Below, in pieces: positions 17,106 through 25,828 of a DNA stretch of 64,000 nucleotides (within the stretch, counting starts at the first letter, position 1; every line of letters starts with the position of its first letter). The translations under genes were made by a program, and so were the position numbers. Below the pieces are notes generated by a model. That model worked only from the letters and a program-made list of their open reading frames with translations. It was not told where the DNA came from and made no database searches. The stretch is from Xanthocytophaga flava (GTDB lineage Bacteria > Bacteroidota > Bacteroidia > Cytophagales > 172606-1), in assembly GCA_030068525.1 (NCBI GenBank), contig JASJOS010000009.1, positions 124,001 to 188,000 on the forward strand. Reading direction: 5' to 3'.

Positions 17106-19166
17106 ATGATAGCTGAACAAACTCCTGACATAGATACCTTGTGTATCAACACCATTCGCTTTCTATCAGTAGATGCTGTGCAGAAAGCAAACTCGGGACA
17201 CCCGGGAACACCCATGGGGGCAGCGCCTATGGCGCATGTACTCTGGAGTCGTATAATGCATTACGATTCGCAGGACCCTGACTGGCCCAACCGGGATCGG
17301 TTCATTCTTTCTGCAGGACATGCCTCTATGCTGCAATACAGTATCCTGCATTTAACCGGCTATGATCTGTCGCTGGATGATCTGAAGCAGTTTCGTCAGT
17401 TGGGTAGCAAAACTCCAGGCCATCCGGAAGTAGACATTACTCCAGGAATTGAAATCACTACTGGCCCGCTGGGTCAAGGGTTCGCCAATGGAGTAGGATT
17501 TGCTATCGCCCAGAAATTCCTGGCCTCCCGGTACAACAAGCCTGGTTTTGATCTGTTCAATTACCGCATTTTTGCTATTTGCTCTGATGGAGATCTGATG
17601 GAGGGTATTTCCTCTGAAGCGGGTTCACTAGCTGGTCATCTGCAACTGGGTAATCTGATTTATCTGTATGACGATAATCACATCTCCATTGAAGGTGATA
17701 CCAATCTGGCTTTCAGTGAGGATATTGTCAAACGATTTGAAGGATTCGGCTGGCATGTACAGGTACTAGAAGATGGAAATGACCTGAAAGCATTGCAGAT
17801 AGCTATTGACGCAGCTATTCAGGAAAAGAACCGCCCATCTATTATTAAGATTCGTACACATATTGCGTATGGTAGTCCTAATAAAGTCGATACAGCGGGC
17901 GCACATGGCTCACCGCTGGGTGAAGATGAAATCCGTCTGACGAAACAAAATATGGGATGGGATCCGGACAAACAATTTTATGTGCCTGAACAGGTATATA
18001 CCTATTACAACCAAGCTGCTTCACAGAGCAGAAAGCATCACCATACATGGAAAGAACTGTTTGATCAGTATCGTAAGCAGTTTCCTGAGCTAGCCGAAGA
18101 ATATCTGAATTTACGTCAGTTTCACTATCCACAGGGATGGCAAGAATCAATACCTGTTTTTGACCCTGCCAAAGAATCTTCCATGGCAACCCGTTCGGCG
18201 TCGGGAAAAGTTATCAATGCTTTGAGTTCTATATTTCCAACCCTTATGGGTGGAGCGGCTGATTTGTCCCCTTCAACTGATACATTTATCAAAGGCTCGG
18301 ATAGTTTTCAGGCTGGTAGTTACCATGGTCGTAACCTGCATTTTGGCGTACGGGAACATAGTATGGGCGCCATCATCAATGGCATAGCTCATACTGGTGG
18401 TATTATTCCCTTTGGGGCTACGTTTCTGATCTTTTCAGAATATATGCGGCCACCCATTCGGATGGCTTCCATTATGCGTTTTCGCCCTATCTTCATTTTT
18501 ACTCATGACAGCATTGGTTTAGGAGAAGATGGTACAACTCACCAACCAATAGAACAGCTTATTTCACTTCGTTCAATTCCAGGCATTATTGTCCTGCGTC
18601 CGGCAGATGCTAATGAAACAGCACAAGCCTGGAGAGTAGCTCTTGAACATACACAGGACCCTGTACTGCTGATTCTTTCACGCCAGAAATTGCCTGTATT
18701 GGATCAAACTAAATATGCTCCAGCAAAAAATCTGGAAAAGGGAGCCTATGTACTCAGTGATGCAGAGGGAACACCTGAACTGATTCTGATTGCAACAGGC
18801 TCAGAAGTATCACTGGCTCTGGAAGCCCAGCAGAAGCTAACCAGTGAAGGTGTCCGCGTTCGGGTAGTAAGCATGCCTTCGTGGGAGTTATTTGATAAAC
18901 AGGAGGCTACCTATCGCAATAGTGTGTTGCTACCTGAAGTGCGTAAGCGTATAGCCATTGAAGCAGGTTCTCCATTGGGATGGCACAAATACGTTACTGA
19001 TGAAGGAGGTATTATCGGGATCAATCGTTTTGGAGAATCTGCCCCTGCCTCTGACCTGATGAAAGTTTTTGGCTTTACAGTAGACAATATCTGTGAGAAG
19101 GCAAGGCAATTACTTGCTGGAGAAGACATTACGCCTCAGGTAAAAGAAATAGCATCACACAAATAA
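17106..19166 (+). CDS. tkt: transketolase
   Basis: 686 residues, the usual length for bacterial transketolase, which moves two-carbon ketol units between sugar phosphates in the pentose phosphate pathway using thiamine diphosphate. Seen: [12 protein letters not shown] at 30-41, GPLGQG near 120, the TPP/metal motif S160-D-G-D-L-M-E-G with N191, the pyrimidine-domain GVREHSMG near 415, and [19 protein letters not shown] near 475. The first Gly of the GDG motif is Ser, but the metal-binding Asp161 and Asn191 remain, so it should be active. It is monocistronic, with a terminator at 19201. Confidence 0.97.
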   Translation: MIAEQTPDIDTLCINTIRFLSVDAVQKANSGHPGTPMGAAPMAHVLWSRIMHYDSQDPDWPNRDRFILSAGHASMLQYSILHLTGYDLSLDDLKQFRQLGSKTPGHPEVDITPGIEITTGPLGQGFANGVGFAIAQKFLASRYNKPGFDLFNYRIFAICSDGDLMEGISSEAGSLAGHLQLGNLIYLYDDNHISIEGDTNLAFSEDIVKRFEGFGWHVQVLEDGNDLKALQIAIDAAIQEKNRPSIIKIRTHIAYGSPNKVDTAGAHGSPLGEDEIRLTKQNMGWDPDKQFYVPEQVYTYYNQAASQSRKHHHTWKELFDQYRKQFPELAEEYLNLRQFHYPQGWQESIPVFDPAKESSMATRSASGKVINALSSIFPTLMGGAADLSPSTDTFIKGSDSFQAGSYHGRNLHFGVREHSMGAIINGIAHTGGIIPFGATFLIFSEYMRPPIRMASIMRFRPIFIFTHDSIGLGEDGTTHQPIEQLISLRSIPGIIVLRPADANETAQAWRVALEHTQDPVLLILSRQKLPVLDQTKYAPAKNLEKGAYVLSDAEGTPELILIATGSEVSLALEAQQKLTSEGVRVRVVSMPSWELFDKQEATYRNSVLLPEVRKRIAIEAGSPLGWHKYVTDEGGIIGINRFGESAPASDLMKVFGFTVDNICEKARQLLAGEDITPQVKEIASHK

Positions 19167-19200
19167 AGTGTATCCTGGCAAAAGAAAACTACGGACTACC

Positions 19201-19238
19201 AACCCATTGGCCTGCTATCTAATAATGGTCAATGGGTT
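19201..19238 (+). terminator. hairpin after transketolase
   Basis: AACCCATTGGCC pairs with GGTCAATGGGTT with one mismatch, 34 bp behind the stop codon. No U-run follows. Confidence 0.5.
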
Positions 19239-19521
19239 ATCCGTTGCATCTTATAAGAGTAAGATTTGTGCATAGCCTTTTTTGAGCAGAATTCCACAAC
19301 GTAGTGATTGAATAAAACTATGCCCCGTTATAGATGAAATATACGCAACTTATCTGAATCACAAGTCACGATAAATAACCTTGTAAATATGAATCTTTGG
19401 AAATGGTGGTTTGATGGGGAATAATTCTTAGTGTAAGAAAATAATTAGTCTGGAAAAGAAGTTTATGCTTTTCCATTTTAAATCTAAACCATAGATTGAT
19501 AAAGTTGCGACTGCTATAAAC

Positions 19522-19549
19522 AAAAAAAGTCTCTTTCACAGAGACTTTT
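19522..19549 (-). terminator. intrinsic terminator of cold-shock gene 1
   Basis: Read on the minus strand, AAAAGTCTCT pairs perfectly with AGAGACTTTT and a run of T follows. It lies 30 bp after the stop of the cold-shock gene at 19579. Confidence 0.85.
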
Positions 19550-19578
19550 GTGTAAAGGGATTATATATGCCAGATATA

Positions 19579-19770
19579 TTAAGCCAACTGAACATTAACT
19601 GCATTCAGTCCTTTCTTGCCCTTCTCAACTTCAAAGGTAACTTTATCGTTTTCTTTGATTTCGTCAATGAGGCCTGACACATGAACAAAAATATCTTCAT
19701 TGGAAGAGCTGGATTTAATGAATCCAAAGCCTTTTGTTTCATTAAAAAACTTTACTGTACCTTCTTGCAT
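19579..19770 (-). CDS. cold-shock protein, copy 1
   Basis: 63-residue CspA-type OB-fold RNA chaperone. RNP1 is KGFGFIK (13-19) and RNP2 is DIFVHVS (26-32); GTVKFFN opens the fold. It binds single-stranded RNA or DNA and melts structures in the cold. It differs from copy 2 (20276-20467) at only five residues (37, 41, 43, 49, 58), and the first 36 codons plus the 5' leader are identical in DNA, so the duplication is recent or kept alike by gene conversion. It has its own terminator. Confidence 0.97.
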   Translation of the reverse strand: MQEGTVKFFNETKGFGFIKSSSSNEDIFVHVSGLIDEIKENDKVTFEVEKGKKGLNAVNVQLA

Positions 19771-19805
19771 TAAATTAATTTTTTAAGTGATTTTATAAAG
19801 TTAGA
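19663..19805 (-). repeat. 143-bp identical block shared by both csp genes, copy 1
   Basis: From codon 36 back through the ATG and a 35-bp leader to TCTAACTTTA the DNA is identical to 20360-20502. The left boundary lies inside the coding sequence, the right boundary at a TAACTTTA box that could be the -7 promoter element. Confidence 0.9.
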
Positions 19806-20275
19806 GCTATTTGATGAAAATAAAAAATATAATACAATAAATATTTCATAATCAGGTGAATATGGTTTGTTGCTTCTCGAAATCGGGTTGATTGTCAGAG
19901 TGCTAATCTGTAAGAAAACATCCACTGGTCAGGCTATTTTTTTATACTGAGGCTGATAAGGATTCAGAAGATCTGAAAATCCTATTTATGTATACCCCTG
20001 AATTATCAGAATGACCCTAAGAAATGATACGGTTATTTTTCTGATTGAAAATAATAAGAGAAGCTTTAGCATCCTATAGGTAAAACCGGATAGTCAGAGC
20101 ATATCTGACAAGCACCTACACGCGCTAGCTTATTATGTGAGAAGGGAGTTTTCCTTTTGAAAGGAAAAAAGATTGTTACCCATAAACATGGCTGCCAATG
20201 TTCATTGTCTCTGCCATATTTATGGGTACTTCATGTAGCATCTGATCAAAATAAATGGATTATTAAAGTATGCTA
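19806..20275. other. spacer between the two cold-shock genes
   Basis: About 470 bp with no gene. It holds a near-palindrome TTTTCCTTTTGAAAGGAAAA at about 20150-20169 and the large hairpin at 20177-20228. Confidence 0.5.
20177..20228. ncRNA. stem-loop between csp genes, terminator or small RNA
   Basis: ACCCATAAACATGGC pairs with GCCATATTTATGGGT with one mismatch around a 20-nt loop. It lies about 48 bp downstream of the stop of csp copy 2 on the minus strand, so the simplest reading is its 3' end structure; there is no clear U-tract. Confidence 0.4.
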
Positions 20276-20467
20276 CTAGGCTAACTGAACATTAATAGCA
20301 TTCAGACCTTTCTTACCTTTTTGTACTTCAAATGTCACCTGATCCCCCTCTTTGATTTTGTCAATGAGGCCTGACACATGAACAAAAATATCTTCATTGG
20401 AAGAGCTGGATTTAATGAATCCAAAGCCTTTTGTTTCATTAAAAAACTTTACTGTACCTTCTTGCAT
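20276..20467 (-). CDS. cold-shock protein, copy 2
   Basis: 63 residues with the same RNP1 and RNP2 motifs as copy 1. Changes relative to copy 1 are E37K, N41G, K43Q, E49Q and V58I, which lower the negative charge of the C-terminal half. Synonymous changes are also restricted to the 3' part. The shared leader suggests the same post-transcriptional cold control. It is separated from copy 1 by about 500 bp and likely transcribed on its own. Confidence 0.97.
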   Translation of the reverse strand: MQEGTVKFFNETKGFGFIKSSSSNEDIFVHVSGLIDKIKEGDQVTFEVQKGKKGLNAINVQLA

Positions 20468-20502
20468 TAAATTAATTTTTTAAGTGATTTTATAAAGTTA
20501 GA
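20360..20502 (-). repeat. 143-bp identical block shared by both csp genes, copy 2
   Basis: Partner of 19663-19805; sequence identical over the block and unrelated outside on the upstream side. Confidence 0.9.
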
Positions 20503-20901
20503 CAGAGGAATCGAGCATAAAAAGACTTTCAGAATAAAAATTTAAAAATCAGATAATTTCTCATTCATTAGCTCTAATAACTATTGAAAAACAGATAGCC
20601 ACAAAAGAAGATATAGATGAATAAATTATCAAAGTCGTTTCGTGGTATGAATAAGGGCAGTCTATGTATTTTGGTTCTGTAAGAAATGTGTTGATATTTA
20701 CTTTGGTGGTTTTTAAGTAAAATTGACAGAAGGTAGCTTGCGAAAGGAATTGAGAGATCAATCTATGGATACACTACTAAACAATTCCTGATTAGAGTTT
20801 TACATGTTTGTAGTCACAAGTGTGAAACCATTCTTTTAGCTACTTGCTGGGATTTTCACTCAGAGAAACGGATATCTATATGGAACTTACTTTTGGCTTG
20901 T
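20503..20901. other. intergenic region, no feature seen
   Basis: About 400 bp. A 66-codon minus-strand frame at 20561-20761 has composition like non-coding AT-rich DNA and no family resemblance. No repeat or strong hairpin was seen. Confidence 0.4.
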
Positions 20902-21408
20902 TTATAGTTTTTGACAATAGTTGTGGTATTTTTCTTCGCTGATTCCAAGTCGCCTTAGCCAGTTGGCAAAGTAAATTGTTAGCTCCTTGGATCGTATATG
21001 GGAATGCTGATGGTAGCATTCAAAATCTTTTCGGTTCTGTATTTTATCCGCTACCAGCATCTGATTCACTTCCTTCAGCGGGCTCAGTCGGATCTCTTCC
21101 AACTGGGTAATAATGCGGGTAGAAAGGTATTGATTGGCAATATTGCGGTATTCCATTGCCAGCAGAATAGTTCTGTTGTCCAGATTGTCTAACGAAACGT
21201 TTGTATAGTTTTCCAGTAATGAGTCATCTCCCTGAAATACCGGATGCAGACAATACGCACGCTGAGTAGTTAGCTCTGCCTGTTCCCATACCAGAATCTG
21301 TAGACCTTCGTCAATGTGGTTTAGTAACGGCACCTGACTTCTGGTTGCTTTTCGGTCTCCATATAGAGTTTTAATGAGTTGGTATTCGGGTGTTTCCTGT
21401 ATTTGCAT
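20902..21408 (-). CDS. small HD-like hypothetical protein
   Basis: 168 residues, soluble. Conserved-looking motifs are NHIDEGLQIL near residue 30 and AYCLHPVFQGDD near 51, followed by helices. Spaced His and Asp residues recall HD-type metal-dependent phosphohydrolases, but I cannot place all ligands, so the assignment is tentative. It is the last gene of the large minus-strand cluster, 167 bp after the WGR/TPR gene, and may be an independent passenger. Confidence 0.7.
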   Translation of the reverse strand: MQIQETPEYQLIKTLYGDRKATRSQVPLLNHIDEGLQILVWEQAELTTQRAYCLHPVFQGDDSLLENYTNVSLDNLDNRTILLAMEYRNIANQYLSTRIITQLEEIRLSPLKEVNQMLVADKIQNRKDFECYHQHSHIRSKELTIYFANWLRRLGISEEKYHNYCQKL

Positions 21409-21575
21409 AGGATTAAAGAACTCTTTCTTTCAGCGAATAGTATTTTTCCAGTCTGGTGAAACAAGTAACTCACAATGACTTTCCATGTGTTGTAAAATAC
21501 CTGCATTTCTTTTTATCTTCTGGAGTAAAGGAGTATCAGTTGGATACTAGTTGGTTTTATCTGCAAGCAAAGCAC

Positions 21576-23159
21576 TTATATCTTCAATATCGCTTTCAAT
21601 GGGGGATAGGCGCGAAACTCTGCAAACATGGAAAGGGTCTGTATCTGGTCTTTCATACTTTTGATGTTGTTATACTGGTGATCAATGGCTTGCTGGACAC
21701 ACTCTGTTGCTTTATCCAATTCATTCATTTCTACATACAAACAGGCTGCATTGAAAAAGATAGCCGGGTTTTGAGGACCATACGGCAGACATTTGGCTAG
21801 AAATTTCTCATTTAACTCATAGTTAACAGGCAAACCTGTATTGTCGTTTTGTAATACCCATAAGGCGTTACAGAACATTTCCAGACGCTTTGTACAAGGT
21901 TGAGGGGGCTGGATGTCCAGTGCAATCTCATACATACGTTGTGCCTCTATGTAGTTAGATGCGTGTAGGGTGAATGCAAATCCACCAATATTATTCATCA
22001 CGTCACAGGATATACAGTCGCCACTAAAAGTATGGAAACCAGGAGATAATTGGGCTGATTCCTGATTGGAGAGTCGTTGTATCAGATGATCAATTAATTC
22101 TTGATTATTTACTTTCAGTGCTGCATATAAAATCTTTCCAACCTTGGATGTTATAAAGTGATAATCTTCCATGATAGTATCCAACACCTGTTCGGTTAGT
22201 TGATTGACTTTAGCGTAATTCTTTTCCTCAATCAGATTTTCCAGTACCTCCTTGCAAGCCTTAAGTATACCTTCATTTTCTTTGTGCTGCTGATAATAGG
22301 CAATTGCTTTCGAAAGATTATCATTTGCAAATAGCCACTTCAACTTTACATCAGGAAAGATATGATCGATAAACCTTTCAGAAGGTGTGTCAGGTTCTAC
22401 ATCCCCAAAGTTAAAGATACCTGAAACTGCATGCTTAAACAGATTCTTTTCTTTGTCAGACTGGGTATAGGTATCTGGGTCTTGTTCCCATTGCTTAAGC
22501 AGTTCCGGGATAGATTCCAGACTAATCCGATGCCATGCAGATAAGTTAGTGCCACCCGCTTCCCAATCTTCCCGCCTGAAAACAAACTCAATGGGACAAA
22601 ACTGATGAACTTCGAGCAACCAGCGTTCAATGTCCTGTTCGAAAGCATCCAGTGCGCGTGGAGTAGCTGAATATAGATCAGTCTTGTCTGTATAAGGTAT
22701 CGTTTCTCCTGGGGTAATATCTTCTATTTTGAACGGTGATCCTTCGTATGTTGCCTGAATATATAGATTCACAAACTGCTCACTGGCGGCATGCAATATC
22801 CGTCCTGAAATATCTTCCTTGGTAGGTTTGATTGGTGCAGGAGCCAACTGAATGATCTTTTCTATTTGTTCGTAGGTTGGTTGAGTCACAAAACGTACTA
22901 GTATCTCTGCCCATTCAAAATAACGCCCATACCCAGCACCAAAGAAAGGGAAAGGAAAGTCCCGAAGTTGATACCCTTCCTTTATCTTTTTCTGGCGGAT
23001 TTTTTCAAACTGTGCCAATGTGGTTTTCTCATCAGTGAACTGTTTAACAGTAGCCCGGCCCCGTGTTCCGAGGCGACCACTGATGGTCGTAAGGATGTTG
23101 GCAAGTTGTCGGATCTCGTAAAATTTTGTGTGTTCTGGCAATTCCAGATATGCGATCAT
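21576..23159 (-). CDS. WGR-like domain protein with TPR-like repeats
   Basis: 527 residues, no signal peptide. Residues 1-70 look like a divergent WGR domain (ISGRLGTRGRATVKQF, then KIKEGYQLRD), the DNA-end/nucleic-acid-sensing module known from PARPs and MolR-type proteins. The middle (70-290) is unclassified. The C-terminal part from about 290 is helical with TPR features, ending with NPAIFFNAACLYVEMNELDKA, the kind of TPR seen at the end of repeat arrays. It lies 47 bp after the WGR-ligase gene and so is likely co-transcribed; a scaffold or sensor role is inference. Confidence 0.82.
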   Translation of the reverse strand: MIAYLELPEHTKFYEIRQLANILTTISGRLGTRGRATVKQFTDEKTTLAQFEKIRQKKIKEGYQLRDFPFPFFGAGYGRYFEWAEILVRFVTQPTYEQIEKIIQLAPAPIKPTKEDISGRILHAASEQFVNLYIQATYEGSPFKIEDITPGETIPYTDKTDLYSATPRALDAFEQDIERWLLEVHQFCPIEFVFRREDWEAGGTNLSAWHRISLESIPELLKQWEQDPDTYTQSDKEKNLFKHAVSGIFNFGDVEPDTPSERFIDHIFPDVKLKWLFANDNLSKAIAYYQQHKENEGILKACKEVLENLIEEKNYAKVNQLTEQVLDTIMEDYHFITSKVGKILYAALKVNNQELIDHLIQRLSNQESAQLSPGFHTFSGDCISCDVMNNIGGFAFTLHASNYIEAQRMYEIALDIQPPQPCTKRLEMFCNALWVLQNDNTGLPVNYELNEKFLAKCLPYGPQNPAIFFNAACLYVEMNELDKATECVQQAIDHQYNNIKSMKDQIQTLSMFAEFRAYPPLKAILKI

Positions 23160-23206
23160 ACTAAAAATATTTGTAGATGATGAGATGTTAAAACAACTTC
23201 TATAGT

Positions 23207-24292
23207 TTATTCCTCCTCCTGATCTGCTTTGTACTTGAGCTGAGAAACGATACAGTCATCATAGTCCAGATCAACACGTTTACCCAGATAAACAGGCTGG
23301 TACACAGAGCCTGACTCTTTGAATGCATACAGATAGCGTACTTCTACAATATCACCTTCCTCGGGAATATCAAAATTGATCGAAATGGTTACGTTTCCTG
23401 CTTTTACCAGTGTCCCCTCTTTGTATAAGCCCAGGGCTACACTGCGTTTATTATTGACTGCTGCGACTACAAATGACGCAGTTGCATAAAACTTATGCTT
23501 GAGTTGAGTCCCGCCGGATGCTGGTCTACCAGGAGTGTAGACGGATGATTTTAGCTTGAAAATAATACCTTCTTTTTTCTGTGTATGCAATTTCTCATAC
23601 AGACTTTTCTTAGAGGCCAGATCCTGAGCAGAAGCTGTCTCAACCAGGAACGGAGCCTGTAAGGCTCTTTGTAAGGTTGTTAGTTTTTCCAATCGACTGG
23701 AGAGTGGCAGAGGACGAATATCTTCGTTATTTAGTTCCAGTAAGTCAAAGGCATAAAATGTTTCCCCAATGGCTTCTCCATCCAGGATAAAGTCTGTTGG
23801 GTGAGATAGCAAACCTTGAAATACTGCCGGAAAGCCAACAGATAATCCTTTGCGGTTAATGGCAATCAGTTCTCCATTGCGTTTGGCAAGTAGCAACCGT
23901 TTACCATCGTGTTTTTCCTGTGCCAGATACAAGTCGTCTTGTATATATCTGTCTACATCCTCTATCTCAATAGAGTTTAGTAACTGACAATAAATACCTG
24001 TATCATTTTGTTCACGGTCAGTGCGTTGGTAGGCTGCTACAGGAGCCGAAAGATCACCTACATCAACTACCTCCTTATATCCTTTGGCAGTTTTTTCCTT
24101 GACCAGTTTATCAAAGATCTTCTGGGCAGCAGGCAAATCTACAGGTGTTTGAGTTTTGGTTCCTGTTTGAAGTGTTGTGCCGCGTCGTCCAAAGGCAAAA
24201 TTAACCAGATAGCCTGTACCATCTGGTTCTAGTGTAACCTGATATATTTTGTCAGAAGAACCCTCCCGATAATGAAGTGAAATAGACTGCAT
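23207..24292 (-). CDS. WGR-domain ATP-dependent DNA ligase
   Basis: 361 residues. Residues 1-75 form a WGR domain (FAFGRRGTTLQTG, then EKTAKGYKEV). Residues 105-270 form a nucleotidyltransferase domain with motif I K127-x-D129-G130 (EKHDGKR), motif III D171-G-E173, motif IIIa YAFDLL at 180, motif IV E241-G-I-I-F-K246 and motif V KHK at 265-267. A C-terminal OB fold (275-350) follows. All ATP-ligase residues for adenylation of Lys127 are present, so it should seal nicks. A WGR-ligase fusion places end recognition and joining in one chain. Spacing is 54 bp from the upstream gene and 47 bp to the next. Confidence 0.88.
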   Translation of the reverse strand: MQSISLHYREGSSDKIYQVTLEPDGTGYLVNFAFGRRGTTLQTGTKTQTPVDLPAAQKIFDKLVKEKTAKGYKEVVDVGDLSAPVAAYQRTDREQNDTGIYCQLLNSIEIEDVDRYIQDDLYLAQEKHDGKRLLLAKRNGELIAINRKGLSVGFPAVFQGLLSHPTDFILDGEAIGETFYAFDLLELNNEDIRPLPLSSRLEKLTTLQRALQAPFLVETASAQDLASKKSLYEKLHTQKKEGIIFKLKSSVYTPGRPASGGTQLKHKFYATASFVVAAVNNKRSVALGLYKEGTLVKAGNVTISINFDIPEEGDIVEVRYLYAFKESGSVYQPVYLGKRVDLDYDDCIVSQLKYKADQEEE

Positions 24293-24346
24293 AATTTTTT
24301 AGCAGGATAGAATGGTGTAATATTTGGAATTGAGTTACTTGAATTT

Positions 24347-24635
24347 TTATTGAGCCACCTCTTCTTTTGGTACAATCTGCTCCAGTTCGCTAAGCACTTC
24401 TGAGTACACAATAGGAGGAACCTGTTCTAATGGTATATGAGGTTCTTCATGCCATTTGTCTGAAAGTTTCAGGAAATACAGATTGCGAAATTCAGCTTCC
24501 CCACTATCTTCATACCCCTTCGTCCAATACTGGATAGTGGTATTGTTTTGTTTGATCACTTGTGTAGGGATATGTCTGTATTTGATGACGAACCTGATTT
24601 GCTGTCTGCTCAAGTTGTTGCTGGGTAAATGCCAT
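24347..24635 (-). pseudogene. broken short paralogue of DUF4132 protein C-terminus
   Basis: ATG at 24635 opens MAFTQQQLEQTANQVRHQ but that frame ends after 41 codons (stop at about 24510). A frame offset by one base continues with TTIQYWTKGYEDSGEAEF and ends PPIVYSEVLSELEQIVPKEE at 24347. This end closely matches PGIVYSEVMADLRKILP at the C-terminus of the 996-residue protein at 28191. The two frames overlap around the A-rich GATCAAACAAAACAA, a natural slip site. The span of 289 bp is one base over a multiple of three. It is either a damaged gene, a programmed shift or a sequence error. Confidence 0.6.
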
Positions 24636-24691
24636 AATGGAATGTAGTGCTGATTGGTATAGTAAAAAATAAATGACGGAGTTTATATATT

Positions 24692-25492
24692 TTACAGATT
24701 GCCTGCTATAAGCGCTATGCATTGATCTGACTGAGCAATAGTACCCTCGGGAAGTAACCATACCAGTTTACCTGTTGCTGCCGACCGAATTTCTATCATT
24801 ACTTTGTCTGTGGATAGTTCGCACAGAAGTTCGGTTTCTTCTACATGTTCTCCAATATCTTTAAACCATTTGTCAATAATAGCTTTATAGCCTGGTTCTG
24901 AAGGATTTTCCGGATAGATAGGTATGGCTTGTGGAAACTTCAAACGGGCTATTTCATAGGAGTGCAGATTCAACCGAGGTTTTCGCAGGATAGGGTCTCC
25001 ATACGGGTTATGTATAGGTATATAACCTGCCATTAGTTTTTGTTCTATAGCTGCCTGACGCGCTTTTTCAGCTTCTTCTTTTTCCTGTTTACGTTTTAAT
25101 GCCAACTGATCAAGAAAACTGTAGTCGCCATTCAGTATATCAGCTGCGTAATTTTCCAGATAGTACGCACACCCATAAAGTTGTTCAGTCTGACTTCCTG
25201 TTATGGGTACTGTGGGTACACGTTGCCTGCAGATATATCCAATGTTGAACCACTCTGTTTCTGAAGTGTTTTTGCCTACACATACATTTGCATTCATTCC
25301 CCAATGAATGCCTTCTGCTAAAATCCGGATTTGAGGAGATTCAAACTGGATTTGAAAGGGATTCTGGTATTCTTGCAGTGAGTAGTCTGCTTCTTTAAAA
25401 CCGAAGTTGAGGCAGATATGAGCAAAGGCTTTTCTGGCTTCGGTTTTAAAGTGATTTATTGCTTCTATATGTTCTTTGTGAAAGTTTTCCAT
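24692..25492 (-). CDS. unknown protein with C-terminal lipoyl/biotinyl-type domain
   Basis: 266 residues, no signal peptide. The first 125 residues are an unrecognised alpha/beta domain with PQIRILAEGIHWGMNANVCVG; residues 130-155 are a charged helix (KRKQEKEEAEKARQ). Residues 200-266 look like a lipoyl/biotinyl carrier: DIGEHVEETELLCELSTDKVMIEIRS places K230 at the hairpin turn in a TDKV context, as in E2 acyltransferase lipoyl domains, and GxLVWLLPEGTI matches the second half. If modified, K230 would carry lipoate. No E2 catalytic domain is present. It lies in the WGR-ligase cluster 56 bp before the short broken gene. Confidence 0.82.
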   Translation of the reverse strand: MENFHKEHIEAINHFKTEARKAFAHICLNFGFKEADYSLQEYQNPFQIQFESPQIRILAEGIHWGMNANVCVGKNTSETEWFNIGYICRQRVPTVPITGSQTEQLYGCAYYLENYAADILNGDYSFLDQLALKRKQEKEEAEKARQAAIEQKLMAGYIPIHNPYGDPILRKPRLNLHSYEIARLKFPQAIPIYPENPSEPGYKAIIDKWFKDIGEHVEETELLCELSTDKVMIEIRSAATGKLVWLLPEGTIAQSDQCIALIAGNL

Positions 25493-25828
25493 AGCGGTGG
25501 TTGAAAGATCATTGGGGGTATTTCTATTGTATCTGGTTGTGCATAATTATTCAAAATATGGTATATTGTGTTTGAATGTAAGAAGTTGAGTTATATTTAT
25601 ACGGCGTATTGCTACTACTTTTCTGGGTTTATTTATTTATTCTTCATCTAATCCCTCAAAGATTTTTTTCTTTCCTGTTCTTCTGAAAGAATCTAGTGAC
25701 AAGGCCGGCAGCCTTTACTTTTGGAATCTGTTTTTTCACTCAGAGATCACTCTATTTGTCACAAGTTCCTTTCAGGAGGACAAAAAGGGAGTGCTCTCCA
25801 GAGGGAGGACAAAATGTCTATCATTATC
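25493..25828. repeat. intergenic dispersed repeat, inverted copy
   Basis: No gene seen. Positions 25749-25815 hold an inverted imperfect copy of the element near 2540-2646: ACTCTATTTGTCA (25749-25761) and TCCTTTCAGGAGGACAA (25767-25783) are exact reverse complements of blocks there. A second GGAGGACAAAATG follows at about 25803. The repeat splits the minus-strand cluster and may hold a promoter or transcript end. Confidence 0.6.

Noticed and set aside
20561-20761. 66-codon minus-strand frame in a gap
   Set aside because: Biased to AT-rich codons, no motif, no neighbour support.
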